Positions 12,901-24,322 of a stretch of 64,000 bases of DNA are shown piece after piece. The notes under the pieces were generated by a model. The model was not told where the DNA came from. It did not search any database and saw only the letters and a list, made by a program, of their open reading frames with translations. The stretch is from Cercozoa sp. M6MM. Taxonomy: Eukaryota > Endomyxa: Ascetosporea. Each line of letters begins with the position of its first letter. The first letter of the stretch is position 1. The position numbers and the translations under genes were made by a program. The stretch lies in assembly GCA_040357565.1 (NCBI GenBank), contig JBDODJ010000010.1. The stretch is one strand, 5' to 3'.

Positions 12901-15900
12901 CGCTGCTCGCGCTGACGCACGTGGCCGAACAGGGTGAGAGCGCGCAGTTCGTCGTTCAGAATGAGGGCATCTCGGTGCTCACTGAGGTGGTCAAGTCTTT
13001 CAAAAAGGACGAGGCTGTGCTGATGCATGTGTTGGACTGCCTCGCCACGCTGACAAGCGACCCAGACTTTGCAGTGGCCTCGGCGAACTCGCAACTCATC
13101 AAGCGCGTGCTAGAAGCCATGCGTCGCAACCCCGAGGATGAGTCTGTGGTGACGTACGGCCTCGCATTCATCGACAACTCGGTCGACCAGTGTCCTGAAG
13201 GCACGGCGCGCGCACTCAAGGCGCACCGTGGTGTGCGTACCATCGCCGACGTCATCACCGAAGACGACAACCTCGAGCGGGACGCGGTGCAGCTCTACGG
13301 TCTGCGCTCGCTTGCTCACGCCGCCGTCGTTCACGAGGAGGTACCTTCCGTTGTTTGTCCTCCTGTACCCCCTCCCCGTTACCTCGCCCCCGTAGGTTTG
13401 CAAGGAGACAGCGCGTGCCGGCGTGGTGGAGCACGCGTTGGAGATGCTGCGCGAGCACGCCGACAACGCCGACATTGCCATGGCCGTGACTGAACTGCTG
13501 GAGGCGCTGTCGCGACTGCCCGAGAACTTGCAAACCTTGGTGTCGGAGGGCGCAGCCGATGCGCTGCAGTGGCTACTCGAGAACTACGGTGACGACAGCG
13601 AGCTGCTGTCGCTGGCCGAGCAGGCACTCGCGCGCATTGAAACCGGCGTCGTAGCTGACCGCGCCATTGACCGTCTGGTGGCCGACCTGCTGGCCTCGGT
13701 GGAAACCGAGGACGCGCGACATGCCTTGCAGGCGCTCTTGAATTACCTAGGCGAGCATCCGGACGAGGTTTCGTCCATCGAGATCACGCAGTCGCTGCTG
13801 GACAAGCTGATCGAGGTATTCTATCCGCTGCCTCATACCCGAACCATTTGTACCTCTTCCCGTGCAGGTGTTCAACGACCACCGAGACGATGTCGTCGCC
13901 GTCACACAAGCGGTGGATCTGGTGCAGCGCCTGGTGTTGAACAACGCGCAGATGGCCGCATTGCTGGCCGACATGGACAATGTCGAGGTGCTGACGACGA
14001 TGCTGCAGGCTGTAACGGTGCCAGACGCCTGTCTGCAGAGCGCCGAGTTGAACTTGCTCGCACTGGCTGCGCTGCGCAAGCTGGCGGCCGATCCGGGTGC
14101 ACTGCAGTCGCTGCAGCAGGCAGCGACGGTCGAAGCGATTCTCACGATGCTGAGCGAGCACCCGGACGATGCCGAGGTGCAGAAACTCGGTCTCGAGGCA
14201 CTCAATTCGATCGCCAAGGTGGATGAACTCGAGGCGGCACGTATCGCGCAACTTGGTGGTGTCGAAACGGCCTTTGCTGCGCTGGACACGCACAAGACGG
14301 ATGCTCTCGTGACGAATCGTGCCGTGACGCTCATCGAAACACTGTCGCGCCAGACGCAGGGTGACCTGTCGGCGCTCGAGTCCGTGTTCGGGGCCACGCG
14401 CAACGCTCCTGAGAACGCCACTGCGCAGGCGGCCGGTCTGCAGGCCCTCGCATTGATGGCGCGCATGTCGCCCGAGCTGCAAGGCAAGCTGTCCCAGCTA
14501 GGTGCTTTGGAGATGGCCTACACTGCCATGAAGCAGGTACACTTTGCCCTTTGATTACCCCCCTGCGCATGTAACTTGTGTTTGTGTAGCACCCGAACAA
14601 CCTGAAGGTGCTGCAAGCCGCTTCGGCTCTGGTCGACGTGTTCCGCGAGCAGCTTGAGACACACGCCGAGCCGCTGGACTACAGTCGCATGATCCTGGGC
14701 GAGATGCAGGGACACCCGGAGTCGGCGCACATCCAGGCCGTGTCTCTGCAGGCACTGGCCGCACTGGCGGCCAACGCTGGCGTCGCGTCCTTCCTAGGCG
14801 CCGAGACGGACGCCATCCAGTTGGCCATCGATGCCATGAACCAGCATCCAGAGAGCGCCGATGTGGCTCTGGCTGCCGCGCAGTTGCTAAGCAAGCTTTC
14901 GCTGGACGCGTCGCTCCGCGGCAAGTTGCTTGAACTTGGCGCCCTACCGGTCATGCAGTGGGCGGCTGATGCCTTCCCGGAGAATGCGTCGATCCAGGCG
15001 CTAGCTGCCTCATTAGAGCAACTGCTTCTCGCCGAGGAGGCCAAGCTAGTGTCGGAGGCTCCGTTGCAGGTGTGGCTCTCTTTGTTGTGAGCCATTTATC
15101 TCTTCACCCTATCGCTGGTGCAGGTGTCGTTGACGGCCGAGGAACTAATCGCGTCGTCCATGGCACCGCCGGAGGAGCCGGTGCCTCTCGAGCTCAGTGA
15201 GGAGGCACTCATTTTGGCAGCGCCGCCTCCACCGCCGGTGTGCGAGGTGGACGAGGCCTTCCTGGTTGACGACGAGGAGTTCGACCTGATGCTGCAGGCT
15301 GAGGATGTGGACGACCCGCGTGGCGCCATCTCGGTGCTCGACGATCTGACGCAGGACCGTGAAACGCTACTGCGTGCCGTTCAGCTGTTGGGTGAAAACC
15401 TCGCCGACGACGCGCTCGTGCAGGAACTCATGGACCAGGACGCCATCATCAAGCTCATCCAGGCGCTCAACAAATTCCGCGATGACCCCATCATGGTGGC
15501 CGCCATCGCGCGCGCGCTCGACCGCTTTGCCATCAACGAGGAGAACATCACCGAGATTGTTGCCAATGGCGGCATAGCTGCCCTGCTGAAGGCGCTCAAG
15601 CGGCACATGGTACACGATATCTTCCTCCCGGTCACCATTGCTGCTACTTTCCCTGCAGGATGTGCCGGACACGCTTGCGGCAGGTGTCGCGTTGCTGGGC
15701 AATCTGGCGACGAACGACCACTTGAAGGCTCTGATCGGCCTGCAGAACGGCATTAAGCTCATCGTCAAGTGCATGGAGATGTACCCGGGCGATGTGCCGC
15801 TGCTGGACAAGTGCTGCTACTGCTTGGCCAACCTCGTGTTCGACAACGGGCCCAACACGCGACAGTTGGTTGAACTGGGCGGTGTCCCGCTGGTGATTGA

Positions 15901-17470
15901 CGCCATGACGCGACACTACACTATGACGGAGCTGAACGACAGTGGCTGCATGGTGCTGTCCAACGTTTGCTACAACAACAACGAGAACAAGGCTCTCGTG
16001 TGCAAGACGGGTGGTGCGCGCGTCATCGTCAACATGATCGTGACGCATCACGAGCACAGCAAGCTCATGATGACAGGCTTCCGTGCGCTCGGCAACCTCG
16101 CCTTCCTTAAGGAGAACGTCTCCGTCATCGGTACTGCATCCTGCCTCATTCTTGTCGTGTCTTTTACCGGATATACCTTGTGTAGTGAGGGAGGGTGCCA
16201 TCCAGGCTATCATTCGGTCGATGCGCAGTAATCCGCTGGAGCAAGACCTGCTACAGCTCGCCATGGCCGTTTTGGGAAACCTCGCGTCGTCGCGCGACGC
16301 GACATGCGCCGAGGAAATCCAGCAGAGCGACGCCGTGTCGGCCGTGCTCGACGCAAGTACCGCTACCTCTACCTACTTAGCCTTCTTGCTGTGCCCTGTT
16401 ATCCTCAACCTGACACAGGTCGCGCACATACGGACAATGTGGCGCTCCAGATGGCCGCTCTGGGCTGTCTTGGCAACCTTAGCGGTCTTGGTGACAACGC
16501 CACGCGCATCTGTCGCGCCAAGCATGGCATCCAGCACGTGCTTAAGATCATGCAATCGCTTGACTGGGACGGTAAGCTGGCTGTACTATGGTTGCTCTCT
16601 CATTTCCTCTTACTCTTTTTCCTCCGACAGAGAAACTCGTGACGGTGTCACTCAAGCTGATTGGCGCACTGGCCAACAACGAGCAAAACGTGGAGCGAAT
16701 TCTGGCGGCCAAGGGACCCAAGGCCGTGGTGAAGACGATGCGCGCGCAGAGCGAGGCGCCGCTGCTGAAGCTCGCACTCAATGTTCTGTCTCGTCTCGCT
16801 ATCAGCAACGAGTCCTCAGCGGCCGTGGCGCGACAAGGCGCCATCAAGGCGGCCATCGACGCCATGGCGGCCTACCCGTCGGACATGAAGCTGCAGATCG
16901 ACGCGATTCGCGTGCTGATGAATCTGTCGCTCATGGAGGACAACGCCAAGGTGATCGCCGGTAACGCCACCGTCCACGTCATCAAGCTTATGAACGACAA
17001 CGTCAACGACCAGGTGATCTTGCAGGTGGCCGCCGGCTTCCTCGGAAACCTAGCCGTGTTCGGCGAGGCCTCCGAGGTCATGGTGTCTCACGGCGTGTGC
17101 GGTGTCGTGCTCAAGGCCGCCAAGGCTAATCTAGACTTCCCGAACCTGCTGACGAAGCTCATCCGCATGCTGAGCAACATGCTCATGACCACGGAGGGCA
17201 GCGCCAAGCAGGCACTCATCGAAAAGAAGGGCATCAAGACTGTGCGAGGCGTGCAGTCCCTGCATCCCAACAACGTCGCGCTCAAGAAGGCTTGCGAGAC
17301 TTTCATCAAGAAGATGACGGAAATCGATAAGCCCAAGCAACAGAAGCAGACTGTGATCCTCAGCATCCGCGACCAGGTGCCCAACGTCATGCGCAACATG
17401 ATCCTTTCGGGCTCCATTATGCGCAAGTTCTGCAAGTCTTCGGCTCCGCGCAAGCGCCAGATCAGGTGCC

Positions 17471-17557
<87 letters not shown>

Positions 17558-17567
17558 NNNNNNNNNN

Positions 17568-17615
<48 letters not shown>

Positions 17616-17947
17616 TGCACCGCTTGCCTTGTGCGCACAGAATCAGCGATGATTTTGAGGCCTTGCTGTGGGAGGACCCGAAGAACAAGAAGCCGCCGCA
17701 CTCGATGCCGATCCAAGCCATCACGGACGTCAAGGTCGGCGCCTCCACCATGCAGCTTAAGCGAAAGATGCTCGGTCACAAGAGCGCCGTGCCCGAGCGC
17801 TCCTTTGCCGTCTACGCTGTCGACTCGCGCAAGCAGCCGTTCACTCTGAACCTCGAGGCCAAGAGCGTTGTTGAGATGGAGCGATGGGTTGAGGCTCTCA
17901 GATTGCTCATGCAGCTGCACGCGCCCTCGGGCTTCCGTGCCGTCTGA
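9995..17947 (+). CDS. Giant armadillo-repeat protein with C-terminal PH-like domain
   Basis: A gene of about 17 exons coding for roughly 2,200 residues. Almost the whole chain is tandem armadillo/HEAT-like helices of about 42 residues, recognisable by recurring GG-I, L-x-x-hydrophobic-x-x-H-P-[DE]-[ND] and A-x-x-x-L-x-x-L-A patterns, for example GGIGTIEMALNMH, ALQRFPDNAELARNAIEAL and HPESADVALAAAQLLSKL. A low-complexity acidic/proline stretch (near 15170-15290, with EEPVPLELSEEAL) separates two blocks. After a (GT)n intron the last exon reads DDFEALLWEDPKNKK, ITDVKVGAS and EMERWVEALRLLMQL before TGA: a pleckstrin-homology-like fold with the typical C-terminal Trp helix. Armadillo arrays bind proteins and PH domains often bind phosphoinositides, so a membrane-linked scaffold is likely. 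The start lies in or before 9971-10040 and is not certain. Exons are GC-rich compared with neighbouring genes. Confidence 0.8.
17472..17614 (+). repeat. (GT)n microsatellite with 10-N gap in last intron of armadillo gene
   Basis: A pure GT tract begins a few bases after the donor GTGCCTT, runs into ten N (17558-17567) and ends just before the acceptor GTGCGCACAG at about 17640. Confidence 0.95.
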
Positions 17948-18164
17948 TTTCGTTTCCTTGCCTTGCTCAAGTCACATTTTGCGTGCTTGTCCGAGTGCAA
18001 TATTGTCTTAATGGATTTTGACTCACACTACGCTGCCGTACGAGTACTTCAACATCAACGAACCAATCTACTTGACTAACTAGGTTTGCTTGCTCCGCGC
18101 GGAACCGAACACGGCGGGTCGCAACATTTTTGTTGCGGTCGGGTCGGGTACGGGCTGGAATTCA

Positions 18165-18645
18165 AAATTCAAAACAGCTAACTGGTTGTTACTGACGGTT
18201 GTCAGTGAAAAGAACTAAATAAAAGAAGTAAGTCGTCAATTTGTAGAAGCGAAGTGAAGAATTACCCCAACTGGGTTCTTACGTCAATCTAGACGGAGTT
18301 GTAGACGGAATCTTCCATCACAGGGAAATCGTGGGAAGATTTAACAAAAAAACCCTTCTCTCTACAGCAGCCAATGCTTACTTGTAGAGGTGGATATCAG
18401 TACAAACTGCAGAGCAACTGACCAGCTGATGCCAAGTAGATGAGGTTTTCTCTTTGCCAACTGGCTCAATCTACATACAGGACAGGCTTTCAGACAGGTC
18501 CAGTCACAGCTCTATAGGCAGTAGTACCGCAGAGCCGCAAACTCTTAACTCTTCTTTCTCTTTTGCTTCAATGATAGTGGACCAACTGGTCTGTCTGGGT
18601 TCATCCCCGCGAGACTGCATAATCCGAGTCAGTCTGTAACATGGT
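18165..18645 (-). mobile_element. Dispersed inverted-repeat element, reverse copy
   Basis: This stretch is the reverse complement of 41140-41510 over most of its length. Shared blocks include TTACTGACGGTTGTCAGTG, TTCCATCACAGGGAAATCGT, CTATAGGCAGTAGTACCGCA and TCTTAACTCTTCTTTCTCTT. It keeps about 130 bp (18371-18505) that are replaced by a short (GT)n in the other copy, so it is the more complete of the two internally. It lacks clean terminal repeats. No coding capacity; probably a non-autonomous element. It lies between the convergent armadillo and NCA2 genes, and the remainder of 17948-18888 holds nothing else I can identify. Confidence 0.65.
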
Positions 18646-18888
18646 AACTCAGCTCACCCGGCAAGCTTAAGGTTCCGCCGGTCGGTTGGTGCGCACCCGC
18701 ACACGGCGGCATTGTCCGCGGCAGCGTACTGGCTGCTGGCTCGACTCGGTGACACGCGCGTGTGCTGAGCGCGAGTCACTTGACTTAAAAAACCTCCTGC
18801 ATGAGCCACGTGCGCACGATCTCAAAGCGTTGTCGCACGGTGTGGTGCTAAACGAAAGAATAAATCATGCACAAGTAAAGAAATTGAT

Positions 18889-19217
18889 TCAAGAAAAACA
18901 AGGAACCGGCTGAACTTGAAACCAAATGTCGTTTTCGATCTCCTGCAGCCGCTCGCTCTGCCACGTGAGCAGACGGTGGTGCCGCCGCCGCTGCACGATC
19001 GAGAGCAAGCAGTAGTAGTCAAACAGCAGGGCACCAAACGACTCATCGTCCATCTGTGTAGAAAACGAATAATTCTAAAACGATCGGAATAGCAGCAAAA
19101 GATGATTGACCTCGTTGTTTCCGGTGCTCTCGGTGGCGACGCTGCCCAGGTGCTCCAACAACACAAAGTAAATGTGCCGCACGATCTGACGTGCGTCCAC
19201 CGAGTGATCTAAGAGGC

Positions 19218-19266
<49 letters not shown>

Positions 19267-19276
19267 NNNNNNNNNN

Positions 19277-19339
<63 letters not shown>

Positions 19340-21201
19340 GTCATAGGTGGTGGTCGTAGAAGCAAGCATGGTACTGTTGTAGGGCAAGCCATCATTCACG
19401 AAAGCCTTTCGCAGACCCCAATAGCCTCCTGCCACCAATACTGCACACCACAGGCACCAGAGTAAACGGAAGAAAAGGGGAGGGCTAACGAGTGTGGGCA
19501 AAGGTTACAGCCAGCGGGCAGCATGGCGGTCAGACCAGCGGTGATTTCATTGGCATCGATGAGTTGTGACGTCTCGAACAGCACTTGGTCGAGCTGCAGC
19601 CGCGTGTTTTGCACCTGCAGCATCAGCGCGCTAGGCAGCGCCGCGAACTGCATCGGACTGGCCAGGCCCTTCTCGACCTTCTGATTGACGAAGGACATGT
19701 CGAGACGTGACACAGCATCGTCAATCTGCGACTTTGTCAGTCTGAAGGAGCAGGAAGTAAAGAGGGTAACGTGGGCAAACGGAATATGGAAGGAGCTACT
19801 GTCCATCGCCGTGCTTGACGAGAAAGTCGCGCAGCAGACGTTCGTTGTGCGCACGCATCTCGAGAATCTGTGGCAGCGACTGCACGTCCAATGCCTGCGC
19901 ACATGCGATGGTTAAAAGGGAGGAGCAGAGGACAGAGGTATAAGCGAAATGGGAGGAACCTGCGGCGCAAATAACCGGCGATAGATGTCGCACAACGGTT
20001 GCCAGAGATTCTCGTTGAGCACCTGGGGCGGGACAGAAGTCAGCAGAAAATGTTGAGAAAGGAAGCGCTAGGGTAAAAGAGCAAAGGTACCTGTCGCACT
20101 GCATCATAGGTGCCAACAGCAAAACGCCACAGCACAGAGCCATGTCTATACGGATATAACAAGGTGACAACGGGCAACGAGGCACAAACGAGCCAGAAAG
20201 GGGTAGACACACCGCCACATGAGTCGCGACACGCCGAGACAGGCGGCAGCACCCAGGGAGTAATGCACCCAGTGACGGTTGAAGTGCGATGGCTTGTGGA
20301 AGTTGCGCGCGCGCTGCACTTGCGCTTGTTCGCGCAGGTCCTATGGGGCGGGGAAAAGAGTAAGAAGGCAAAAAAGGTACAAAAAGTGCGACAATACCAA
20401 CATGCGCAAGGTATCTCGCACCAACGCGAGTGTGCGGTAGGCGTCCCACGTGGCCCAGGAGTCCCGCTCACCGTGCGAACTGTTAGACCCGTGCACCTGC
20501 ACAAGGTTCACATTGGTTAACAGAGTGTAACAACAGCACTCGGATAAATATACCGAATCAGCCGAGGGTGGCGGCGCCACGTTTAGAAGGGACAGATCAG
20601 CGATCTCCGAGACACGTCTAGAAGCCAGGTAAACGGAGACATGTGAAGGGCAAAGAGGAAAGGTACTGCTGCATGGCGTTAATGCGCTCACGTAGTGTGT
20701 ACACCTCAGCGTACTCCTCGCGCACCTTTCCAATACACAATACACTGGGTGCAGAACCAGATATACTTGTTCGGGGCAACACAGATGTACCTGTTGCTGT
20801 ACTCGCTCCAACTCGGATTTCATTTCCTCCACCACCGCCTGTTCTTGCTCCTATCCAAGAGGTGAGCAAGAGGTAAATGAGGAAACAGGGAATCGGAAAA
20901 GGGGTACCGAAGACTCTTCGCCGAGTTCCGAGCGTGCTTGTGCAACCTGCTGACGCCTGCGACGTCAAGGGGTAAACATACAGGGGCCAGAACAAAAGGC
21001 AGGGAAAACAGTGCATACGCTACCGTTCAAGCAGCTGCGCTTCGATAGTTTCCAGTTCGGCCAGGCCGGTGCCTGTCTCTTCTATATATACAGGCAAAGG
21101 TGGGGTGAGGAGGTAAAGAGAATAAATAACGTCTAAGGATACCGTCGTCGAGGTGCTCCATCGCTTGCCGCACTGGGTAACCTTCGTCGTGTAGGATGCC
21201 T

Positions 21202-21285
<84 letters not shown>

Positions 21286-23307
21286 TGTGTGTATGTGGGT
21301 GTGTGTCACACGAAAGGATAAAGGAGGTTTAGGAGAGGGTATATTTCGGCAGGTACCCTTCAGCAGTTCCTCGTATAACCAATGCGTGTGTTTCACGAAT
21401 GACGACGTTTCCTGCAGCAACATGTGGGTAACAGGGAAGCAGGAGGAGTACAACCAACAGTACCGAGTAATTATTTGAGGGCGAAGGTGACAACTCGAAC
21501 GATCGCACGTTCTGCACGAGCACCAAAGGTATAGATGGGCGAACGGAGCCGAGGAAAGTCGATAGGTAAGGTACATCTCGCGGAGCTGCAGGCGCGAACT
21601 CAGGCTGCATGCAATTGAGAAGCGTCAAGGAGCAAGCAATAAAGAGGGTAAAATCGGTTAGAGTACCGAAAACCCAAGCTGTTCACGACCCAGCAACATC
21701 GGCGTCCTCTCCGGGTCTGCCAGAAGATGTCACATGTACAAGCCAGCAGATTGCCAGTCATTCAATCCGTGTGTACCACCGCTGACGGCTGGTTTGGCAG
21801 GAGCAGTGCTGCACCGTGTCAGGTATGTTAAGAACAAGGAAAGGTTTAATGCAGTCAAGCCAACCTCGGCGGCGCAGAGAACTCATGTCGACGAGGCACG
21901 TCAAAGGTCTTCACACAACCGTGCATGCCCACAGACTACCACACAACAGTTCGAGGGATAGTACACGTGAGAGACGCAGAACGTCGAGCCTGCGACTCGC
22001 TTCGCCTGCCTGTACCGTAGACATAGTAGAGATACGGGGTGAAGGGGACTAAAAGGCTACCTCTGCCAGCAGACGGCGTCGACAGCTACCCACATATGCA
22101 TGTGTACAAGAAACCGGAGGTGTGGTAGGGCAAGGTAAGTGTACCTGGAGATGCCATTGATCATTTGAGATGCTGTGCTGCGGTACTCTGTGGGAGAGTA
22201 GCGACGGAGAGGGAAGGGTTATCGGGTAACGGGGTAACGGAGGGAAAGGTTTACCAATCACAACGGCTGCCATTCGCTGTGACACGGAGAAACTGTTGTG
22301 CGCAAAGAAGGCAGACCACGTTGATCGCTACAGGGAACCAAACGCACATATCGACCACCCAGCGACCACCCAGCGATCACACACAGAACTACACGGGTTA
22401 CCGCGCACTGCACGGGGCCGCGTTCGATAAAGGCACGGAACGGCGTCGACAGGCGTGAGTGCCAGTAACCTGGCAGGGCGACAAGGAACAACGGGTGACA
22501 AGAATAACGGGGGGGGGGGTAATGCAATAAGTGGAACAGCATGCGTCGACTTACTCTCATGCGGCTGCAGACGAAGTAGTGCATCAAAGCACCAAACCTA
22601 TAGTGAGTGGATAAGATAAACGCGGGGGGGGGTAGCATGGGTGGCAGCAAACTAACCTGGTGTGTCAATAGCAAGAGTGTAGACATTTCGCATGCGAAAA
22701 GCGCCAGCGCTGAACGGAGCTGTCGATCGCTCAACGTGCATCCAGTGCTGCCAAAGAAAAGGGCATGGGAGAAGGCAGGGGCAAAGATATGGGTAAGTGG
22801 CAAAGGAGTATAAAGAAGAGATGCTGTGGGAGAATAGCGGCACGAACTTGAGCGCAGCGTCCACGTCGTCGAGCAATCGCGCCGCGATACTCTTCGCCTC
22901 GCTCTGCCAAGTAGGGGAAGCATAAATAGATCCAAGGGAAAGGAAGCTGTCAGAAACATACGAGACCGCTCCGACCGCGCAGCCACAGCGCACGAGTTGC
23001 CTGTCCAGTCACAAACGTGGATGTTCACTCTGATCGCAAGAATATAAACCATGTGGTGACAGTTGTTGTACGTGAGAGCGCACGGTGCGCAGTGCTGTGT
23101 CAATCGCCTGCGCCACGCAGTCTTTCTGCCAGCACAAAACACATGTACAGGTGCACACATACGAACAGAACGTGCTCTACCTCCTGGGCACGACGGCTCA
23201 GCATGGCCTCGATCTAAACATCGTGATTATATGGATACATCGTATCATATGACACATCGATTTCAGTTTGCCAGTGGGACAAAATGCGTTACTTCGGAGC
23301 GCTTCAT
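18889..23307 (-). CDS. NCA2/DGS1-type mitochondrial outer-membrane protein
   Basis: A long gene of about 20 small exons. The family is clear from the middle and C-terminal part. An exon near 20340 reads REQAQVQRARNFHKPSHFNR then HWVHYSLGAAACLGVSRLMW (the P-S-x-x-x-R-x-W-x-x-Y-x-x-G block of NCA2/DGS1). It is followed by SVLWRFAVGTYDAVRQ and NLWQPLCDIYRRLF, then ALPSALMLQVQNTRLQLDQ and IDANEITAGLTAMLPA. The last exons are ARQIVRHIYFVLLEHLG and DDESFGALLFDYYCLLSIVQ, ending in PVPCFS before TGA (18889-18891). Yeast Nca2 and plant DGS1 sit in mitochondria and affect ATP-synthase mRNA or lipid handling. Helical N-terminal exons (SEAKSIAARLLDDVDAAL near 22880) fit the family's long variable region. 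The start at 23305-23307 (MKRSE spliced to IEAMLSRRAQE) is the least certain part. Confidence 0.72.
19219..19337. repeat. (CA)n microsatellite with 10-N gap in NCA2 intron
   Basis: A pure CA tract on the + strand, GT on the sense strand of the host gene, broken by ten N at 19267-19276. Lies between the exon ending near TTYDE and the penultimate exon. Confidence 0.95.
21200..21306. repeat. (GT)n microsatellite in another NCA2 intron
   Basis: GT on the + strand, hence CA on the sense strand of the NCA2 gene, with a few GGGT and GTAT interruptions at the right end. Intronic, between exons reading HWLYEELLK and YPVRQAMEHLDDG. Confidence 0.9.
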
Positions 23308-23533
23308 GCTGCGCGAGCAGATCCTGTGTTTAGAGGACTCCCACTGGTGCTGTTTAGGAAGCCTCAAAGCTGCTGCGGTCGAGAACGCCCAGGCAGCCGG
23401 CTCCAAACCACTATTTTCGCGAGCCGATACTGTAGGCACTGTGCTGCAAACACGAAGCGACTAATCGATGAGTGTGTGCTTGATTGGCTGCGTATATTTT
23501 GGCTAACAGGTGTAGCTTTCGACGTGGGAAAAC

Positions 23534-24001
23534 ATGAAGTTTGAGGACTTTGACGACTTTGAGACAGCCGCACTTCGAATCTTCGCTGCTGATCCAGTCA
23601 AGGTATTTTCATGTGCTTTGTACATGCTTCAGTACACGTTTGTTCTGGGTTTGGACCCAAAGGCGCGCTACACAGTTCGGCACCGACATGCCGATGCTGA
23701 GGTGTTTGCGAAGGTATCCACCCCAGAAAACTCTTGTTTGGTAATGCCGAAAAATGTCTGCTTTTATTTAGGTAACAGACAACACCAGAGTAGCACAATT
23801 CGTTGCTCGCACCGCCGAAGAGGTCAAATCGATGCACCACGATCGTATGTGCGTATTAAGATGCATAACTGTGTTTTGTAGGCGTTGCAGTTGACTCGTT
23901 TCAGCGTGCTTTTCGCGCGTCTCTGTGCGGCGAAGCAGTCACTCACGGCCGAAGCTGTTGCTGAGCTGAGGGGTACATTTCCTGCTATTTGTTGGGACTA
24001 A
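23534..24001 (+). CDS. SRP9: Signal recognition particle 9 kDa subunit
   Basis: SRP9 pairs with SRP14 on the Alu domain of SRP RNA and delays elongation while ribosomes are targeted to the ER. Four exons are visible. ATG 23534 opens MKFEDFDDFETAALRIFAADPVK, matching the family's F-x-x-x-A-x-x-L-[YF]-x-x-D-P-x-K. Exon 2 reads ARYTVRHRHADAEVFAKV, the V-x-[KR]-Y-R-H-x-x-[GA] strand. Exon 3 is VTDNTRVAQFVARTAEEVKS (family: KVTD...). Exon 4 is ALQLTRFSVLFARLCAAKQS. The last intron is phase 0 if the donor GTATTA after DRMC is used. The stop TAA is at 23999-24001. The length of about 100 residues is slightly longer than usual at the C-terminus. The gene is head-to-head with NCA2, about 225 bp away. 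Confidence 0.85.
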
Positions 24002-24084
24002 ATGCTGCTCAAGCAAGTTATGTTTGTAGAAGCGTGCATGTCGTCATAAACCAATTGGCTGGAAGTTTTAATACTAATTAGGTG

Positions 24085-24290
24085 CCTCGTCATAGGACCA
24101 TAGTTTCTTCAGTCCTGACTGGGGTGGATCACAAGTGCATAGCCGTATTCCATCGCCCGCTTAGGGTAGGGCCATGGCCATCTAACTCCCCTTTTAGTTT
24201 CCCAGGAGTCAGTTCGTTGAATCTTGTCATGGTTCCCCGCCCCGGACTGGTGCGGGGGAACTACTTACTGTAGTTGGTTTCAAACAAGGC
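24085..24290. mobile_element. LINE 3'-end fragment, rearranged
   Basis: Blocks such as CGCCCGCTTAGGGTAGGGCC, AACTCCCCTTTT and GGACTGGTGCGGGGGAACTA also occur in the 3' tail of the LINE at 28628-28800. Here one block is in the same orientation as that copy and another is reversed, so two tail pieces lie head to head. No coding content. It fills the gap between SRP9 and the Yju2 gene. Confidence 0.6.
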
Positions 24291-24322
24291 AGGGGTGCCA
24301 ACTAGTGACGTGATTCCCCGAC

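Noticed and set aside
13747-14487. Long antisense open frames within the armadillo gene (up to 246 codons)
   Set aside because: GC-rich coding sequence suppresses stops on the other strand; the sense strand gives clear armadillo repeats and splice sites.
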